A stretch of DNA of 64,000 nt from an uncultured Campylobacter sp. (GTDB taxonomy: Bacteria > Campylobacterota > Campylobacteria > Campylobacterales > Campylobacteraceae), in NCBI RefSeq assembly GCF_938015785.1, contig NZ_CALLWC010000045.1:1-64000 (forward strand). Direction: 5' to 3'. The notes beneath the pieces are model-generated. The model searched no databases and had not been told where the DNA came from. It worked only from the letters and a program-made list of their open reading frames with translations. The translations under genes were made by a program, and so were the position numbers. Each line of letters begins with the position of its first letter. Position 1 is the first letter of the stretch. Positions 24,810 to 33,495 of this stretch are shown piece by piece.

Positions 24810-26558
24810 CTATTTACCGAGGCAAAAATTGCTAAACATTTCGTCTAAAATTTCATCTCGCTCAAATGGACGCGAAATACGTGCAATCGCCTCAATCGCG
24901 CGATTTATCTCAAATGCAAAAAGCTCAAGCTCGCCGCAAGCTAGGCGCTCGCTCGCGTTTTTAAGAGCTGCGAGCGCGCTCTCGCAAGATAGAATTTGCC
25001 GCTCGTTGCTTAGCATAAGGCCATCGAAATTTTGAGAATTTAAGTAGCTCTGCAGCGCGGTTAAAATTTTATCCACACCCTCGTTTGCAGAAATTTCAAG
25101 TGGCGCAAAAATGGAATTTGCTTGGGTATTTTGCTTAGCGGAATTTATTGCAGAGCTATTAGGAGCGATGGAATTTGCAGAATTTTGTTTGGAATCATCT
25201 TTCGTAAAATTCTCCGCAGCACAGCTTGCAGTAGCGCGCTCGGTATTTGGCGACGCTAGTCCCGCTTTTGCGGCGGAATTCTGTTCCTTTGAATTTATGA
25301 AATTCGCAAGAACTGTTTGGCTTGTAGGCGTGGAATTTGTGGAAGTAGAATTTTGCGCGCTTAAGTCACGCTTTAAATTTTTAGCTTTTAAATTCTGCGC
25401 GCAGGAATTTAAAGAAGCATCGCAGGTCCGACTTTGCTTTAAATTTTCGGCTGCGAAATTCTCTGATATGGGATTTTCGGATGCTAAATTTTTTGCAGAA
25501 AAAGCCTCTAAATCATCGCCAAGATCCTCTGTGCTAGGATGAAATTTACGCGGCAAGTCGCATTTATTTAAAACGTAGATGATTTTTTTGTCTTTTTGTT
25601 CACGCAATATTTTTAAGATCTGCGCGTCCTCGGCGTCCCATTCGCGACTTGCGTCAAACACTGCCAAAATCACGTCTGCCTCGCTTGCAGCGCGAAGCGA
25701 ATATGAAATGCCGATACTTTCGAGCTTTGAGCCGCTGTGTCTGATACCTGCGGTATCGACTATACGGATTAGATGAGTGCCTATCTGCAGGCTTTCTTCG
25801 ATAAGATCGCGCGTAGTGCCCGCTTCGTCGCTCACGATAGCGCGATTAAAGCTCAGCATAGAGTTTAAAATGCTTGATTTACCGACATTAGGTTTACCCA
25901 CAATCGCTACTTTAAAGCCCTCGATCAGTCCCTTGCGGCTGCGGCTGATGCGAGTGATTTTTTCTAGCGAAGCGATATTTTGGCTAAGCATTTCTTGCGA
26001 GTTTTGCAGCACATCTGCGGGCAGATCATCCTCCGCGTAATCGATGCAAACCTCGACGAAGGCCAACGTCTTAACCAGAGCTGCGCGCAGATTTGCAACG
26101 AAGTCTGCCAGCTCGCCCCGCAGGTTTCTAGCTAAAATTTTAGCCGCACTTTGCGAGCGCGAATTAATCAGATCGCTTATGGCTTCGGCTTTACTAAGAT
26201 CCATTTTACCGTTTAAAAACGCTCGCTTACTAAACTCGCCCGGATTTGCTACGCGCGCACCTAGAGCCAGCACGGCATCTAACGCCAAGGACGAAGCCGT
26301 AAAGCCGCCGTGGGTCTGCACTTCTACGACATCCTCGCCGGTAAAGCTATGCGGAGCCTTGAAATATATCAAAATCGCCTCACCGAACGCTTCGCCGCTC
26401 GCGTCAAAAAGATTCACAAGCGTGGCATAGCGAGGGCGCAAAAAACTGCGATGTGAAAGGCTTAGAGCGATAGATAGCGCTTCCTCGCCTGAAATTCTAA
26501 CTATGCAAATTCCGCCGATGCCGTGAGCCGTAGCGATAGCGGCAATAGTCTCGCTCAC
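24810..26558 (-). CDS. mnmE: tRNA modification GTPase MnmE with large insertion in the G domain
   Basis: MnmE with MnmG modifies U34 of tRNAs (cmnm5U). The 582 residues are about 130 more than usual. The order is intact: N-terminal THF-like domain (1-~118), helical domain, G domain with P-loop GKPNVGKSS (221-229), DTAG (268-271), NKCD (331-334) and a G5-like LEISANEG (~487-494), and the C-terminal CLGK that carries the catalytic Cys. Between NKCD and G5, residues ~340-482 are low-complexity (ASENPISENFAAENLKQ, NSTSTNSTPTSQ, NSANSIAPNSSAINSAKQ). GTG start, 2 bp after the jag stop, within the rpmH-rnpA-yidD-yidC-jag-mnmE order common to Campylobacterota. Confidence 0.96.
   Translation of the reverse strand: MSETIAAIATAHGIGGICIVRISGEEALSIALSLSHRSFLRPRYATLVNLFDASGEAFGEAILIYFKAPHSFTGEDVVEVQTHGGFTASSLALDAVLALGARVANPGEFSKRAFLNGKMDLSKAEAISDLINSRSQSAAKILARNLRGELADFVANLRAALVKTLAFVEVCIDYAEDDLPADVLQNSQEMLSQNIASLEKITRISRSRKGLIEGFKVAIVGKPNVGKSSILNSMLSFNRAIVSDEAGTTRDLIEESLQIGTHLIRIVDTAGIRHSGSKLESIGISYSLRAASEADVILAVFDASREWDAEDAQILKILREQKDKKIIYVLNKCDLPRKFHPSTEDLGDDLEAFSAKNLASENPISENFAAENLKQSRTCDASLNSCAQNLKAKNLKRDLSAQNSTSTNSTPTSQTVLANFINSKEQNSAAKAGLASPNTERATASCAAENFTKDDSKQNSANSIAPNSSAINSAKQNTQANSIFAPLEISANEGVDKILTALQSYLNSQNFDGLMLSNERQILSCESALAALKNASERLACGELELFAFEINRAIEAIARISRPFERDEILDEMFSNFCLGK
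25112..25541 (-). repeat. Low-complexity repeat-derived insertion inside mnmE
   Basis: About 430 bp in which GAATTT/AAATTC words recur every 18-30 bases on both strands. On the coding strand they translate as Asn-Ser-Ala/Asn-Phe/Glu-Asn-Leu-rich peptide. The stretch is in frame, has no stop in mnmE's frame and is bounded by conserved G-domain motifs. It opens a matching 143-codon frame on the plus strand, which is a shadow. Confidence 0.7.
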
Positions 26559-26560
26559 GA

Positions 26561-27316
26561 TTAGCTTTTTTCGTCTACGATGACGATTTTGCCGCTACGC
26601 GTGGATTTGATGCCCACGAAACGATCTGGATATGCTTGTTTTAGCTTATCGGCTACAATTTTGATAAATGCGCCATCAAAAGCCTTCGTGACGATACGCT
26701 CATTTCCGGAGCGTTCCACGAGCGCATTTACATAAGAATCGATAAATCGTTCTTGATTTTGTAAAAATTCCGCGATTTCAAAAACCACGGCAAGATCATA
26801 TCTGATACTGATCCAGTTGTAAATCATATACGAAAGCGCCTTGTAGCGGTGTCCTTCTTTGCCTATCAAAAGCGCGCTATCCTCGCCTTGCAGCTTGATA
26901 TAGACGGTATTTTCGTCGATTTTGCTAACATCGCTAACTTCGATCTTAAACTCGCTTGATCTGAAAAGTGCAGATAGCTTCTCTTTGATATCGGATAGAA
27001 TTTCATCCGTCACAACGCCCTTTTGCTTTTCTTTGCGATGTTTAGAATGCGTGGTGCGCGGGCTTTGCGGCTCTGATTTATCGCCCTGCTTTTTCTCTGC
27101 TTTGCCGGCTTTATTTTGCGGGGCGTTAAATTCCGGATTTTCGCTAAATTTCTCCCCTTCCAAAACCGCTTCTATAATAGCATTTTTTTTAAAAAAGCCC
27201 AAAAATCCGCCGCTTGGATGCTGCAAGACGCGCACATTAAGTTGCGTTACTGAGCATCCAAGCTCAGCTGCTGCTTTATTATATGCGTCTTTTAAATTTT
27301 CTGCTTCAATTATCAT
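26561..27316 (-). CDS. jag: Jag/KhpB-type RNA-binding protein
   Basis: A 251-residue protein with three parts: a Jag_N domain (MIIEAENLKDAYNKAAAELGC through GGFLGFFKKNA, 1-~50), a charged linker (KQGDKSEPQSPRTTHSKHRKEK), and KH plus R3H domains (~105-250). The KH GKEGHRYKALSYMIY loop and the R3H NERFIDSYVNALVERSGNE-type region are both visible. The family (SpoIIIJ-associated, KhpB) binds RNA and influences cell growth and elongation in Firmicutes; its role in Campylobacterota is less clear. It overlaps the yidC stop by 4 bp and lies just upstream of mnmE. Confidence 0.9.
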   Translation of the reverse strand: MIIEAENLKDAYNKAAAELGCSVTQLNVRVLQHPSGGFLGFFKKNAIIEAVLEGEKFSENPEFNAPQNKAGKAEKKQGDKSEPQSPRTTHSKHRKEKQKGVVTDEILSDIKEKLSALFRSSEFKIEVSDVSKIDENTVYIKLQGEDSALLIGKEGHRYKALSYMIYNWISIRYDLAVVFEIAEFLQNQERFIDSYVNALVERSGNERIVTKAFDGAFIKIVADKLKQAYPDRFVGIKSTRSGKIVIVDEKS

Positions 27317-28956
27317 GATTTTTTCTCCGCTATTTGAGCTTGTTTATGCCTAGCAAAGGCTTTATTAATGACATATTGCTGGATAATGGAGCAGAAATTA
27401 TTTACCGTCCAGTATAGCGTAAGACCCGCCGGGAACATTACGAAAAACACCGTAAAAATGAGCGGCAAGAATTTCATCATCTTCTCTTGCATCGGATCAG
27501 TAAACGTAGTCGGCGTAATCTTTTGCTGCAAAAACATCAAAATTCCCATCGTAATCGGCAGGATGTAATATGGATCTTTAAGCGACAGATCGTGGATCCA
27601 CAGCGCCCATTCAGCGCCCTTTAGCTCGATCGCGTTAAGCAAAACGCGGTAGATCGCGAAAAATACCGGTATCTGAAGCAGGATCGGCAAGCAGCCGCCC
27701 ATTGGATTGGCACCGTTTTTCTTATACATATCCATCATATGCATCTGCAGCTTTTGCTTATCGTCCTTGTATTTTTCTTGAAGCTCTTTCATCTTAGGCG
27801 CCAGATCTTTTAGCTTATTCATAGATAGCATTCCCTTGTAGCTTAGTGGGAATAAGATTAGGCGGATGATGAGCGTAAGCACGACGATCGACCAGCCCCA
27901 GTTACCAATATAGCCGTGCAGCCAGTTTAGAAATTTAAACATCGGGCGGGCGATGAAGGTGAACCAGCCATATTCGATAATGTGCGTAAGAGCAGGATTT
28001 ATCGAGCTTAGCGTCGCGTGATCTTTCGCGCCGATATAGCCCGTAAGACTAAGATCGCCGTCTGAGCCTATGAAAACCTGCGAAATTTTATCTGCGTCAG
28101 TCACGGTCGCATTCAAGCTCTCTCCGTAAAATAGCGTCGTATAATAGCGATCGGAGCTTGCAGCGATATTTGCGCCACTTATTCGCTCGTTTTTATCCAC
28201 ATCGCCATCTTTAAAAATTTCTACGCTTTCGCTTATAGCTTGCGAGCCAGTAAAAAATGAAGCGATTTTATCTGAAATTCCCGCTTCGCCCGGTTTTCCA
28301 ACGATGACGCCGTGAACCGTATAGCTATCTACTTCTACGTTCGGGCGCGAGCCGGGGCTGATAAAATAATGCGCATTGCCGCTTAACTTCAGATCCAATT
28401 TATAACTACCATTTGGATAAAAGGTAAGAATTTTATTTATGCTAACGGCGCCTAAACTTTGACTTAATGTAACGCTAGCCTCTCCGTTTCGTACGTCCAG
28501 CTCGCTAGATGAAGCGCTGTAAGGAGTATCGAAAGCCATCGCATTCAACGCCGCGTCCTCGAAACGCACCTCAAGCGGCTTGGAATGCGATTTGGCATCG
28601 ATTAAATTTAGAGCCTCGCCGTTTCCGTCGTGGAATTTCGCATCGTTTAACACATACGAGCTTATACGACCGAGCCTGTCGATCGTAAAATTTGCTTCTT
28701 TGCCAACCACGCGTACTAACGGTGCAGATATGGAATTTGCAGTATTTAAATTCGCTCCCTGCGCGCTCACGCCAGCGGCGGAAGTTTGCGGAGCGGACTT
28801 GGCGGCATTTTTTTGCGCTATTTGCGCTGCGGTTGCATTTGCCTCCATTGCGGCGCGAATTTTTGATAAATAAAAATGATCGTAAGCTACAAAAAATATG
28901 AGCGCAGTTGCTATTGCGATAGCAAGGCGTTTTGATTGAGGTAGTTTATCTAGCAC
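27313..28956 (-). CDS. yidC: Membrane protein insertase YidC
   Basis: Inserts and folds inner-membrane proteins with or without SecYEG. It has 547 residues, the Gram-negative form: an N-terminal TM, a large beta-rich periplasmic P1 domain (~80-330), then the conserved five-TM core from ~345. In the core, IIRLILFPLSYKGMLSMNKLKDLAP contains the conserved Arg in the hydrophilic groove, and NPMGGCLPILLQIPVFFAIY is the family signature. GTG start with AGGAG upstream; it overlaps yidD as TAGTG. The region just after the N-terminal anchor (ANATAAQIAQKNAAKSAPQTSAAG) is a short low-complexity linker. Confidence 0.97.
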   Translation of the reverse strand: MLDKLPQSKRLAIAIATALIFFVAYDHFYLSKIRAAMEANATAAQIAQKNAAKSAPQTSAAGVSAQGANLNTANSISAPLVRVVGKEANFTIDRLGRISSYVLNDAKFHDGNGEALNLIDAKSHSKPLEVRFEDAALNAMAFDTPYSASSSELDVRNGEASVTLSQSLGAVSINKILTFYPNGSYKLDLKLSGNAHYFISPGSRPNVEVDSYTVHGVIVGKPGEAGISDKIASFFTGSQAISESVEIFKDGDVDKNERISGANIAASSDRYYTTLFYGESLNATVTDADKISQVFIGSDGDLSLTGYIGAKDHATLSSINPALTHIIEYGWFTFIARPMFKFLNWLHGYIGNWGWSIVVLTLIIRLILFPLSYKGMLSMNKLKDLAPKMKELQEKYKDDKQKLQMHMMDMYKKNGANPMGGCLPILLQIPVFFAIYRVLLNAIELKGAEWALWIHDLSLKDPYYILPITMGILMFLQQKITPTTFTDPMQEKMMKFLPLIFTVFFVMFPAGLTLYWTVNNFCSIIQQYVINKAFARHKQAQIAEKKS

Positions 28957-29294
28957 TATTTTTCTCCTAGTCGTATGACGTAATATCTATTTTTTTTATA
29001 TGGTATGAACCAAAGCTTAAATTTATCCGCAGAGGCATTGCTGCTGCGGATTTTAGAAAATACGCAAAATTTGAAATTTCGCGCGATTATCGGATAATCT
29101 ATGCCGCCGCTAAAGAGCGGATTGCATCTTAAAATTCTAGCCGTTACAGCACAGAGCGCGCCAAAGGCGCCGTTAAACTTAAACTCATAAAGCGCGTATT
29201 CCGAACAGCTCGGATAATAACGGCAACAGCGCGGTAGCAAAGGCGAAATAAATTTTCGATAAAACCCGATCGCGGCTATAAAAAATCTCTTCAT
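28956..29294 (-). CDS. yidD: Membrane protein insertion efficiency factor YidD
   Basis: A 112-residue member of the YidD family, a small amphipathic protein that helps YidC-dependent insertion. The signature is clear: AAIGFYRKFISPLLPRCCRYYPSCSEYALYEF with the three family Cys, then RILRCNPLFSGGIDY. It has a short C-terminal extension after the core. It overlaps rnpA by 4 bp and yidC by 1 bp, in the conserved rpmH-rnpA-yidD-yidC block. Confidence 0.95.
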   Translation of the reverse strand: MKRFFIAAIGFYRKFISPLLPRCCRYYPSCSEYALYEFKFNGAFGALCAVTARILRCNPLFSGGIDYPIIARNFKFCVFSKIRSSNASADKFKLWFIPYKKNRYYVIRLGEK

Positions 29295-29626
29295 TTTACT
29301 GCGCCGATCTTTTTAAGCGCCCATTTTAAATTTCGTTCCAGCTCGCTAAAACTCATATCATTCATCTGTTTTTTCGCGATCAGTATAAAAATGCCGCTAT
29401 CGATGGAATTCTGCTGATTATAAAACGCGGCGCGCAAACGTCTTTTGGCGCGGTTTCGCGTGATCGAGTTGCCTATTTTTTTACTGGCGACCGCGCTAAA
29501 TTTACGCTGCTCGCTAGCCAAAAAATATACAACAGCACATTCGCAATGCCACTTTGCCGCACTTTTATAAACCTCCGAAAAAACCCTGCTATCGCTTATC
29601 GCAGCAAATTCGCCTACGCAGCCAAT
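29291..29626 (-). CDS. rnpA: Ribonuclease P protein component, probable non-canonical (ATT) start
   Basis: Protein subunit of RNase P, which matures tRNA 5' ends. The conserved basic motif SITRNRAKRRLRAAF is present. The first ATG/GTG/TTG in frame (TTG at 29521) would give only 76 residues and cut off the family's N-terminal strand region. Yet the frame is open upstream and reads AAISDSRVFSEVYKSAAKWHC, exactly the RnpA N-terminal pattern (F-x-x-VY-x-x-x-K). No ATG, GTG or TTG occurs between the upstream in-frame TAA and 29521. ATT at 29626 would give 111 residues, a normal length, and overlap the rpmH end by 13 bp. I infer an ATT (or ATA) start; a sequencing error is the alternative. Confidence 0.75.
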   Translation of the reverse strand: MGCVGEFAAISDSRVFSEVYKSAAKWHCECAVVYFLASEQRKFSAVASKKIGNSITRNRAKRRLRAAFYNQQNSIDSGIFILIAKKQMNDMSFSELERNLKWALKKIGAVK

Positions 29627-29748
29627 CTTCTTCTGCCTTTAGCACGTCTTGCACTTAAAACTCTGCGGCCGTTTTTTGTTTTCATGCGGACGCGAAAGCC
29701 GTGAGTACGCTTTTTAGGGGTATTGTGGGGTTGGTACGTTCTTTTCAT
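29614..29748 (-). CDS. rpmH: 50S ribosomal protein bL34
   Basis: Complete 44-residue bL34: starts MKRTYQPHNTPKKRTHGF, has RVRMKTKNGRRVLSARRAK, ends GRRRLAA. It is highly basic and invariant in size. It is the first gene of the rpmH-rnpA-yidD-yidC-jag-mnmE unit; AAAGGAACAGTT lies just ahead of the ATG. Its 3' end overlaps the proposed rnpA start. The neighbouring gene on the other side is the MacAB operon, not dnaA, so there is no sign of oriC here. Confidence 0.97.
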   Translation of the reverse strand: MKRTYQPHNTPKKRTHGFRVRMKTKNGRRVLSARRAKGRRRLAA

Positions 29749-29823
29749 AACTGTTCCTTTAAGAAAATGTAAAGCGGAGATTTTATAGAAACTTTACTTA
29801 AAAACCGATAAACAAAAGTAGCC

Positions 29824-30177
29824 CTAGCGCCGATAAGCGTCGCCTTGCAGCTTTTTACGGCGCAGTTTTAAGTCCTGTTCATTTCTATTGTTTCGCTCCT
29901 TGATATCTTGCATCGGCTGTTTTTTCATCGAAAAATCATCGTGGTCGCCTGCGCCTTTTGATTCACGTTGCAAATTATTTTGCAGGCTTTGCCTATCTAG
30001 TTCATTTTTTTGACGATTTAGCAGAATTTCACTATGGTTTTTCTCAAATTCTGATTGTTTATCGTTCGCAACGTAAGCGCTGGAGCTAAGGCTTACTGCA
30101 CCATCTTGCGCGCTTAGTGCCGTGGAATCAGCAAATATCGCGCCGCAAAGCAACCAAAATATCAAAGCCTTTTTCAT
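29824..30177 (-). CDS. Small exported Gln/Lys/Arg-rich hypothetical protein
   Basis: Unrecognised 117-residue protein with a signal peptide (MKKALIFWLLCGAIFADSTALSA). The mature part is strongly charged and probably helical (EILLNRQKNELDRQSLQNNL, MQDIKERNNRNEQDLKLRRKKL), without Cys. It overlaps the outer-membrane efflux gene by 4 bp and is the last gene of the macA-macB-OMF operon. It may be a periplasmic accessory of that exporter, but this rests on position only. Confidence 0.65.
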   Translation of the reverse strand: MKKALIFWLLCGAIFADSTALSAQDGAVSLSSSAYVANDKQSEFEKNHSEILLNRQKNELDRQSLQNNLQRESKGAGDHDDFSMKKQPMQDIKERNNRNEQDLKLRRKKLQGDAYRR

Positions 30178-31532
30178 TTGCGTTTAAATTTACCTGCCAT
30201 CGCGCGATAGATCGCCGCCTCGTTTTGAAGCGTCAAATATCTCTGATTTAGCTCGTTTATCTTGGCATTTACGGCGTCGGTGCGGGCTTCTAGCATATCC
30301 TTCAGCTCACTTGAGCCAGCTTCGTATTTCGCAGCGTAAAGATCGGCAATACGCGCCTTTTCGTCATAAGCGGCACTTAAATTTTTAAGGCTAGCCAGAT
30401 TGATCTGATAAATTCTATATAAATTTAGCACCTCATTCGTAGCGTTAGAGAGCGTCTGTTCGTAATTTACGACGTTTTTACGAAAAGCGATCTCCGAAAT
30501 TTTAAGGCGGTTTTCAACCCTCGCATAATCCAAAAACGGCAGACTTATGCTTACGTTGCCACTTAAAAAATTTAGCTTGAAGCTATCATTAGCGCTCACG
30601 CCTTGCCCATTAGTAAGCCCTGCGCCTAAATTTACGCTAGGAAAAAAATTTAACTTAGCGGTCTGTTCGTCGTAAAAGCTGGAATTTAACCTAGCGATCG
30701 CAGCTCTAATGTCGGGGCGATTAGCAAGCGCCGTGTAAGGCACATTTAGATCAACGCCTTGGAATTCTATGGAATTTATCGAATCTGTGTTATCATCAAA
30801 TTGCAAGCCGGAGGAGATGAGATTTCTCATATATTTATGATTATCCTCAATATTTTTTTGAATGCTTAATACCTTGTTTTCAAGCCCTAGAATAGAATTT
30901 TGAATCTGCCTGTAATCTAGCTGCTCGGACTTGCCGTAATCGTATTTTGCCTTGATTATCTTTTCGATCTCTCGGTAATCGCTTAAATTCTGTTTTGTCC
31001 ATTTTAGTGAATCGTTTAGATAAAGCATCTCGAAGTAGCCGCTTACGACGGAATTTATAAGAGTCAGGCGAGTATTTTCAAGGTCAAACTCGCTGGCTTT
31101 AGCGTTCCAGCCATCGGCATTTACCGCCGAGCGGATCTTGCCGAAAAGATCAAGCTCATAGCTTACGTTAAAACCAGAGCTATAGGTTTTGTTCCAGTTC
31201 GAGCCGGTGCTTATGTCGCGATTAGCGCCCGCACTCCACGAGCTACTTAGCGTAGGAAAAAGATCAGCCCTACTTAGCCCTAAATTTGCATAAGCACTCT
31301 CAACGTTTAAAGCCGCTGTTTTTAGATCGTAGTTATTTGCAAGGGCTTGATCTACAAGCTTATTTAGGTATGATTCACCGTATTTTTTATACCACAGCGT
31401 ATCGATTTCATAGCTTGCATTTTCGTCCTTGAAATGCTCTACAGGCTTAAATTCGACCTCACTTTGATTTGAGGCGCAACCGCCGATAAAAACAGCTAAG
31501 ACGCCGCTTAAAATTACTTTAGAATTTATCAT
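30174..31532 (-). CDS. Outer-membrane efflux lipoprotein (NodT/CusC-like, TolC superfamily)
   Basis: A 452-residue outer-membrane factor. The lipobox FIGGC (Cys19) shows a lipid-anchored NodT/CusC-type OMF rather than TolC proper. Two TolC-like repeats follow, with the family's LDLFGKIRSAVNA and ANRPDIRAAIARLNSS motifs and a long helical coiled-coil content. It forms the exit duct for the adjacent MacA-MacB pump, 13 bp downstream of macB. Together these make a complete tripartite exporter in one operon, so the cell need not share a TolC for it. Confidence 0.9.
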   Translation of the reverse strand: MINSKVILSGVLAVFIGGCASNQSEVEFKPVEHFKDENASYEIDTLWYKKYGESYLNKLVDQALANNYDLKTAALNVESAYANLGLSRADLFPTLSSSWSAGANRDISTGSNWNKTYSSGFNVSYELDLFGKIRSAVNADGWNAKASEFDLENTRLTLINSVVSGYFEMLYLNDSLKWTKQNLSDYREIEKIIKAKYDYGKSEQLDYRQIQNSILGLENKVLSIQKNIEDNHKYMRNLISSGLQFDDNTDSINSIEFQGVDLNVPYTALANRPDIRAAIARLNSSFYDEQTAKLNFFPSVNLGAGLTNGQGVSANDSFKLNFLSGNVSISLPFLDYARVENRLKISEIAFRKNVVNYEQTLSNATNEVLNLYRIYQINLASLKNLSAAYDEKARIADLYAAKYEAGSSELKDMLEARTDAVNAKINELNQRYLTLQNEAAIYRAMAGKFKRK

Positions 31533-31545
31533 TTTCTCTCCTTGT

Positions 31546-33474
31546 TTATTCTTGTGCTAAAGCATCTATCGGATTTAATCTGCTGGCGTTTCTTGCCGGC
31601 AGATAGCCAAAAACTATGCCGATCGCGGACGACGCCGCAAAGGCGATCACGAAAGGCGCGGTAGTAAATTTCATCGCAAAATCTGGGCTTATGGTATTAA
31701 ATGCAAATCCAAGCGCCAAAGCGATTAAAATTCCCAAAGCTCCACCGAGCGAGCAAAGCAAGATCGCCTCTATCAAAAATTGCTGCAAGATGTTGGATTG
31801 CTTCGCGCCGATCGCCATCCTGATGCCGATCTCGCGCGTGCGCTCGGTGACGCTTACGAGCATGATATTCATCACGCCGATGCCGCCGACGACGAGTGAG
31901 ATCACCGCGATTGATGAGATCAGAATCGTCATCGTGCCGGTAGTGCTTTGTATTGTTTGTTTGATAGTATCTGCGTTCATCGTATGAAAATCCCGCGAGC
32001 CGTGTCTTTGGATAAGTAGCTGAGTTAGGCTTTCTTCGGCTACTTGAGTATTGACATCGTCTTTTATTTTGATGGTGATAGAGCTGATTTTTCGATTGCC
32101 CGTGATTTTATTCATCACAGTTGAGTACGGCGCGTAAATTCTTAAATTTTCGTTGCTTCCGAAGGCGTTTTTATCCTTGCCCGAAACTCCTATGATCTTA
32201 AGTGGCTTACCCGAAAATAAAATCGTCTTGCCGATCGGATCTGAATTTTTAAAAAATGTTTTTTTAGTGTTTGGATCGATAATCGCGACAGAGGCAGAAT
32301 TTTTAATATCATCGTCGCTAAAATTTCTACCATCTTCTATATCTATGCCATTAACCGCCAAAGAATTCACGCCGCCGCCGCGCAGTTGAGCCTTGGAGCT
32401 TAAATTAGCATATGTTGCCGTACCGCTTGCAGAAGCATTTGGTGTGGCATAATCGACGTAGGGCTGGCGCGCCAAAACCTTAGAATCGCTTATCGTAAGG
32501 GTGCTTACAAAGCCCGCACGCACGTCGCCGAAATTTTTACCGGGAAAGATATCGATCGTATTGGTGCCAATTTTACGGATCTCGGATAAAATTTTCTCCT
32601 CCGAACCCTTACCGAGAGCTACTACGCAGATAACAGACGCGATGCCGATGATGATGCCTAGCATCGTCAAAATCGATCTTAGCTTATGCGAAAATATCGC
32701 GCTAATGGACATTTTAAAGCTTTCGATGAGCTGGTCTTTGCGCAGTATGAAAGAATTTTTCGTTTTGATCTGCTCTTTTTTGCGCTCGAAAACCCGTTCC
32801 GTCTTTCTTTTATCACTTAAAATTCTGCCGTCTTTGATCTCGATGATACGATCCGCAAATTCCGCAATATGCGCATCATGCGTAACTATGATGATGGTGT
32901 GGCCCTCTTTGTGTAGCGCCGTTAAAATTTGCATCACCGTCTCGCCGCTTTTGCTATCAAGCGCGCCGGTAGGCTCGTCTGCCAAAATCACTTCGCCGCC
33001 GTTTATCAGAGCGCGGGCGATGCTTACGCGCTGCTGCTGCCCGCCGCTAAGTTTGCTCGGTAAATTTTTGGTGCGATCGCCAAGCTCCAGCTTATCCAAA
33101 AGCTCTACCGCCCGTTTCGTCCGTTCGCTCGCTCCTACTCCCGCATACACCGCAGGCAGCGAGACATTTGCGGTCGCATCCATCGTGGCGATGAGATTGT
33201 ATTTTTGAAAGACGAAGCCGAATTTTTTACTTCTAAGCGCCGCAAGCTCGTCGCCGCTTAAATTCGCGGTTTCGCGACCCTCTATCTTGTAGCTTCCGCT
33301 ACTTGGCGTATCGATGCAGCCGATTATATTCATCAGCGTGGATTTTCCGCTTCCCGATTGCCCGATTATCGATATAAACTCGCCCGCTTCGATATTTAAA
33401 CTTACGTCCTTTAGCACGTGGATTTCGTTATCGCCGAGAATGAATTTTTTGTTTATATCTTTAAGCTCTAGCAT
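31546..33474 (-). CDS. macB: MacB-type ABC transporter, fused ATPase and permease
   Basis: An inner-membrane exporter (642 aa) that with MacA and an outer-membrane factor exports macrolides, peptides or lipopeptide-like substrates. N-terminal ATPase: Walker A GQSGSGKST, signature LSGGQQQRVSIARAL, Walker B VILADEPTGALDSK. TM1 at ~270 (ILTMLGIIIGIASVICVVAL), a large periplasmic domain, and three C-terminal TMs with VGGIGVMNIMLVSVTERTREIGIRMA. The ATG at 33474 is chosen with a weak GGTGTG ahead; an in-frame GTG two codons upstream (33480) is also possible. Substrate cannot be told. Confidence 0.93.
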   Translation of the reverse strand: MLELKDINKKFILGDNEIHVLKDVSLNIEAGEFISIIGQSGSGKSTLMNIIGCIDTPSSGSYKIEGRETANLSGDELAALRSKKFGFVFQKYNLIATMDATANVSLPAVYAGVGASERTKRAVELLDKLELGDRTKNLPSKLSGGQQQRVSIARALINGGEVILADEPTGALDSKSGETVMQILTALHKEGHTIIIVTHDAHIAEFADRIIEIKDGRILSDKRKTERVFERKKEQIKTKNSFILRKDQLIESFKMSISAIFSHKLRSILTMLGIIIGIASVICVVALGKGSEEKILSEIRKIGTNTIDIFPGKNFGDVRAGFVSTLTISDSKVLARQPYVDYATPNASASGTATYANLSSKAQLRGGGVNSLAVNGIDIEDGRNFSDDDIKNSASVAIIDPNTKKTFFKNSDPIGKTILFSGKPLKIIGVSGKDKNAFGSNENLRIYAPYSTVMNKITGNRKISSITIKIKDDVNTQVAEESLTQLLIQRHGSRDFHTMNADTIKQTIQSTTGTMTILISSIAVISLVVGGIGVMNIMLVSVTERTREIGIRMAIGAKQSNILQQFLIEAILLCSLGGALGILIALALGFAFNTISPDFAMKFTTAPFVIAFAASSAIGIVFGYLPARNASRLNPIDALAQE

Positions 33475-33495
33475 TTTCACACCATAAAATTTTAA

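Noticed and set aside
25111..25542. 143-codon open frame on the plus strand (Phe/Glu-rich) opposite mnmE
   Set aside because: It coincides exactly with the low-complexity insert of mnmE; its regular EF pattern is the reverse reading of the GAATTT repeat, with no Shine-Dalgarno and no independent domain.
32501..33208. 235-codon plus-strand frame opposite macB
   Set aside because: Fully antisense to the ATPase and permease coding region of macB; codon pattern is a shadow.
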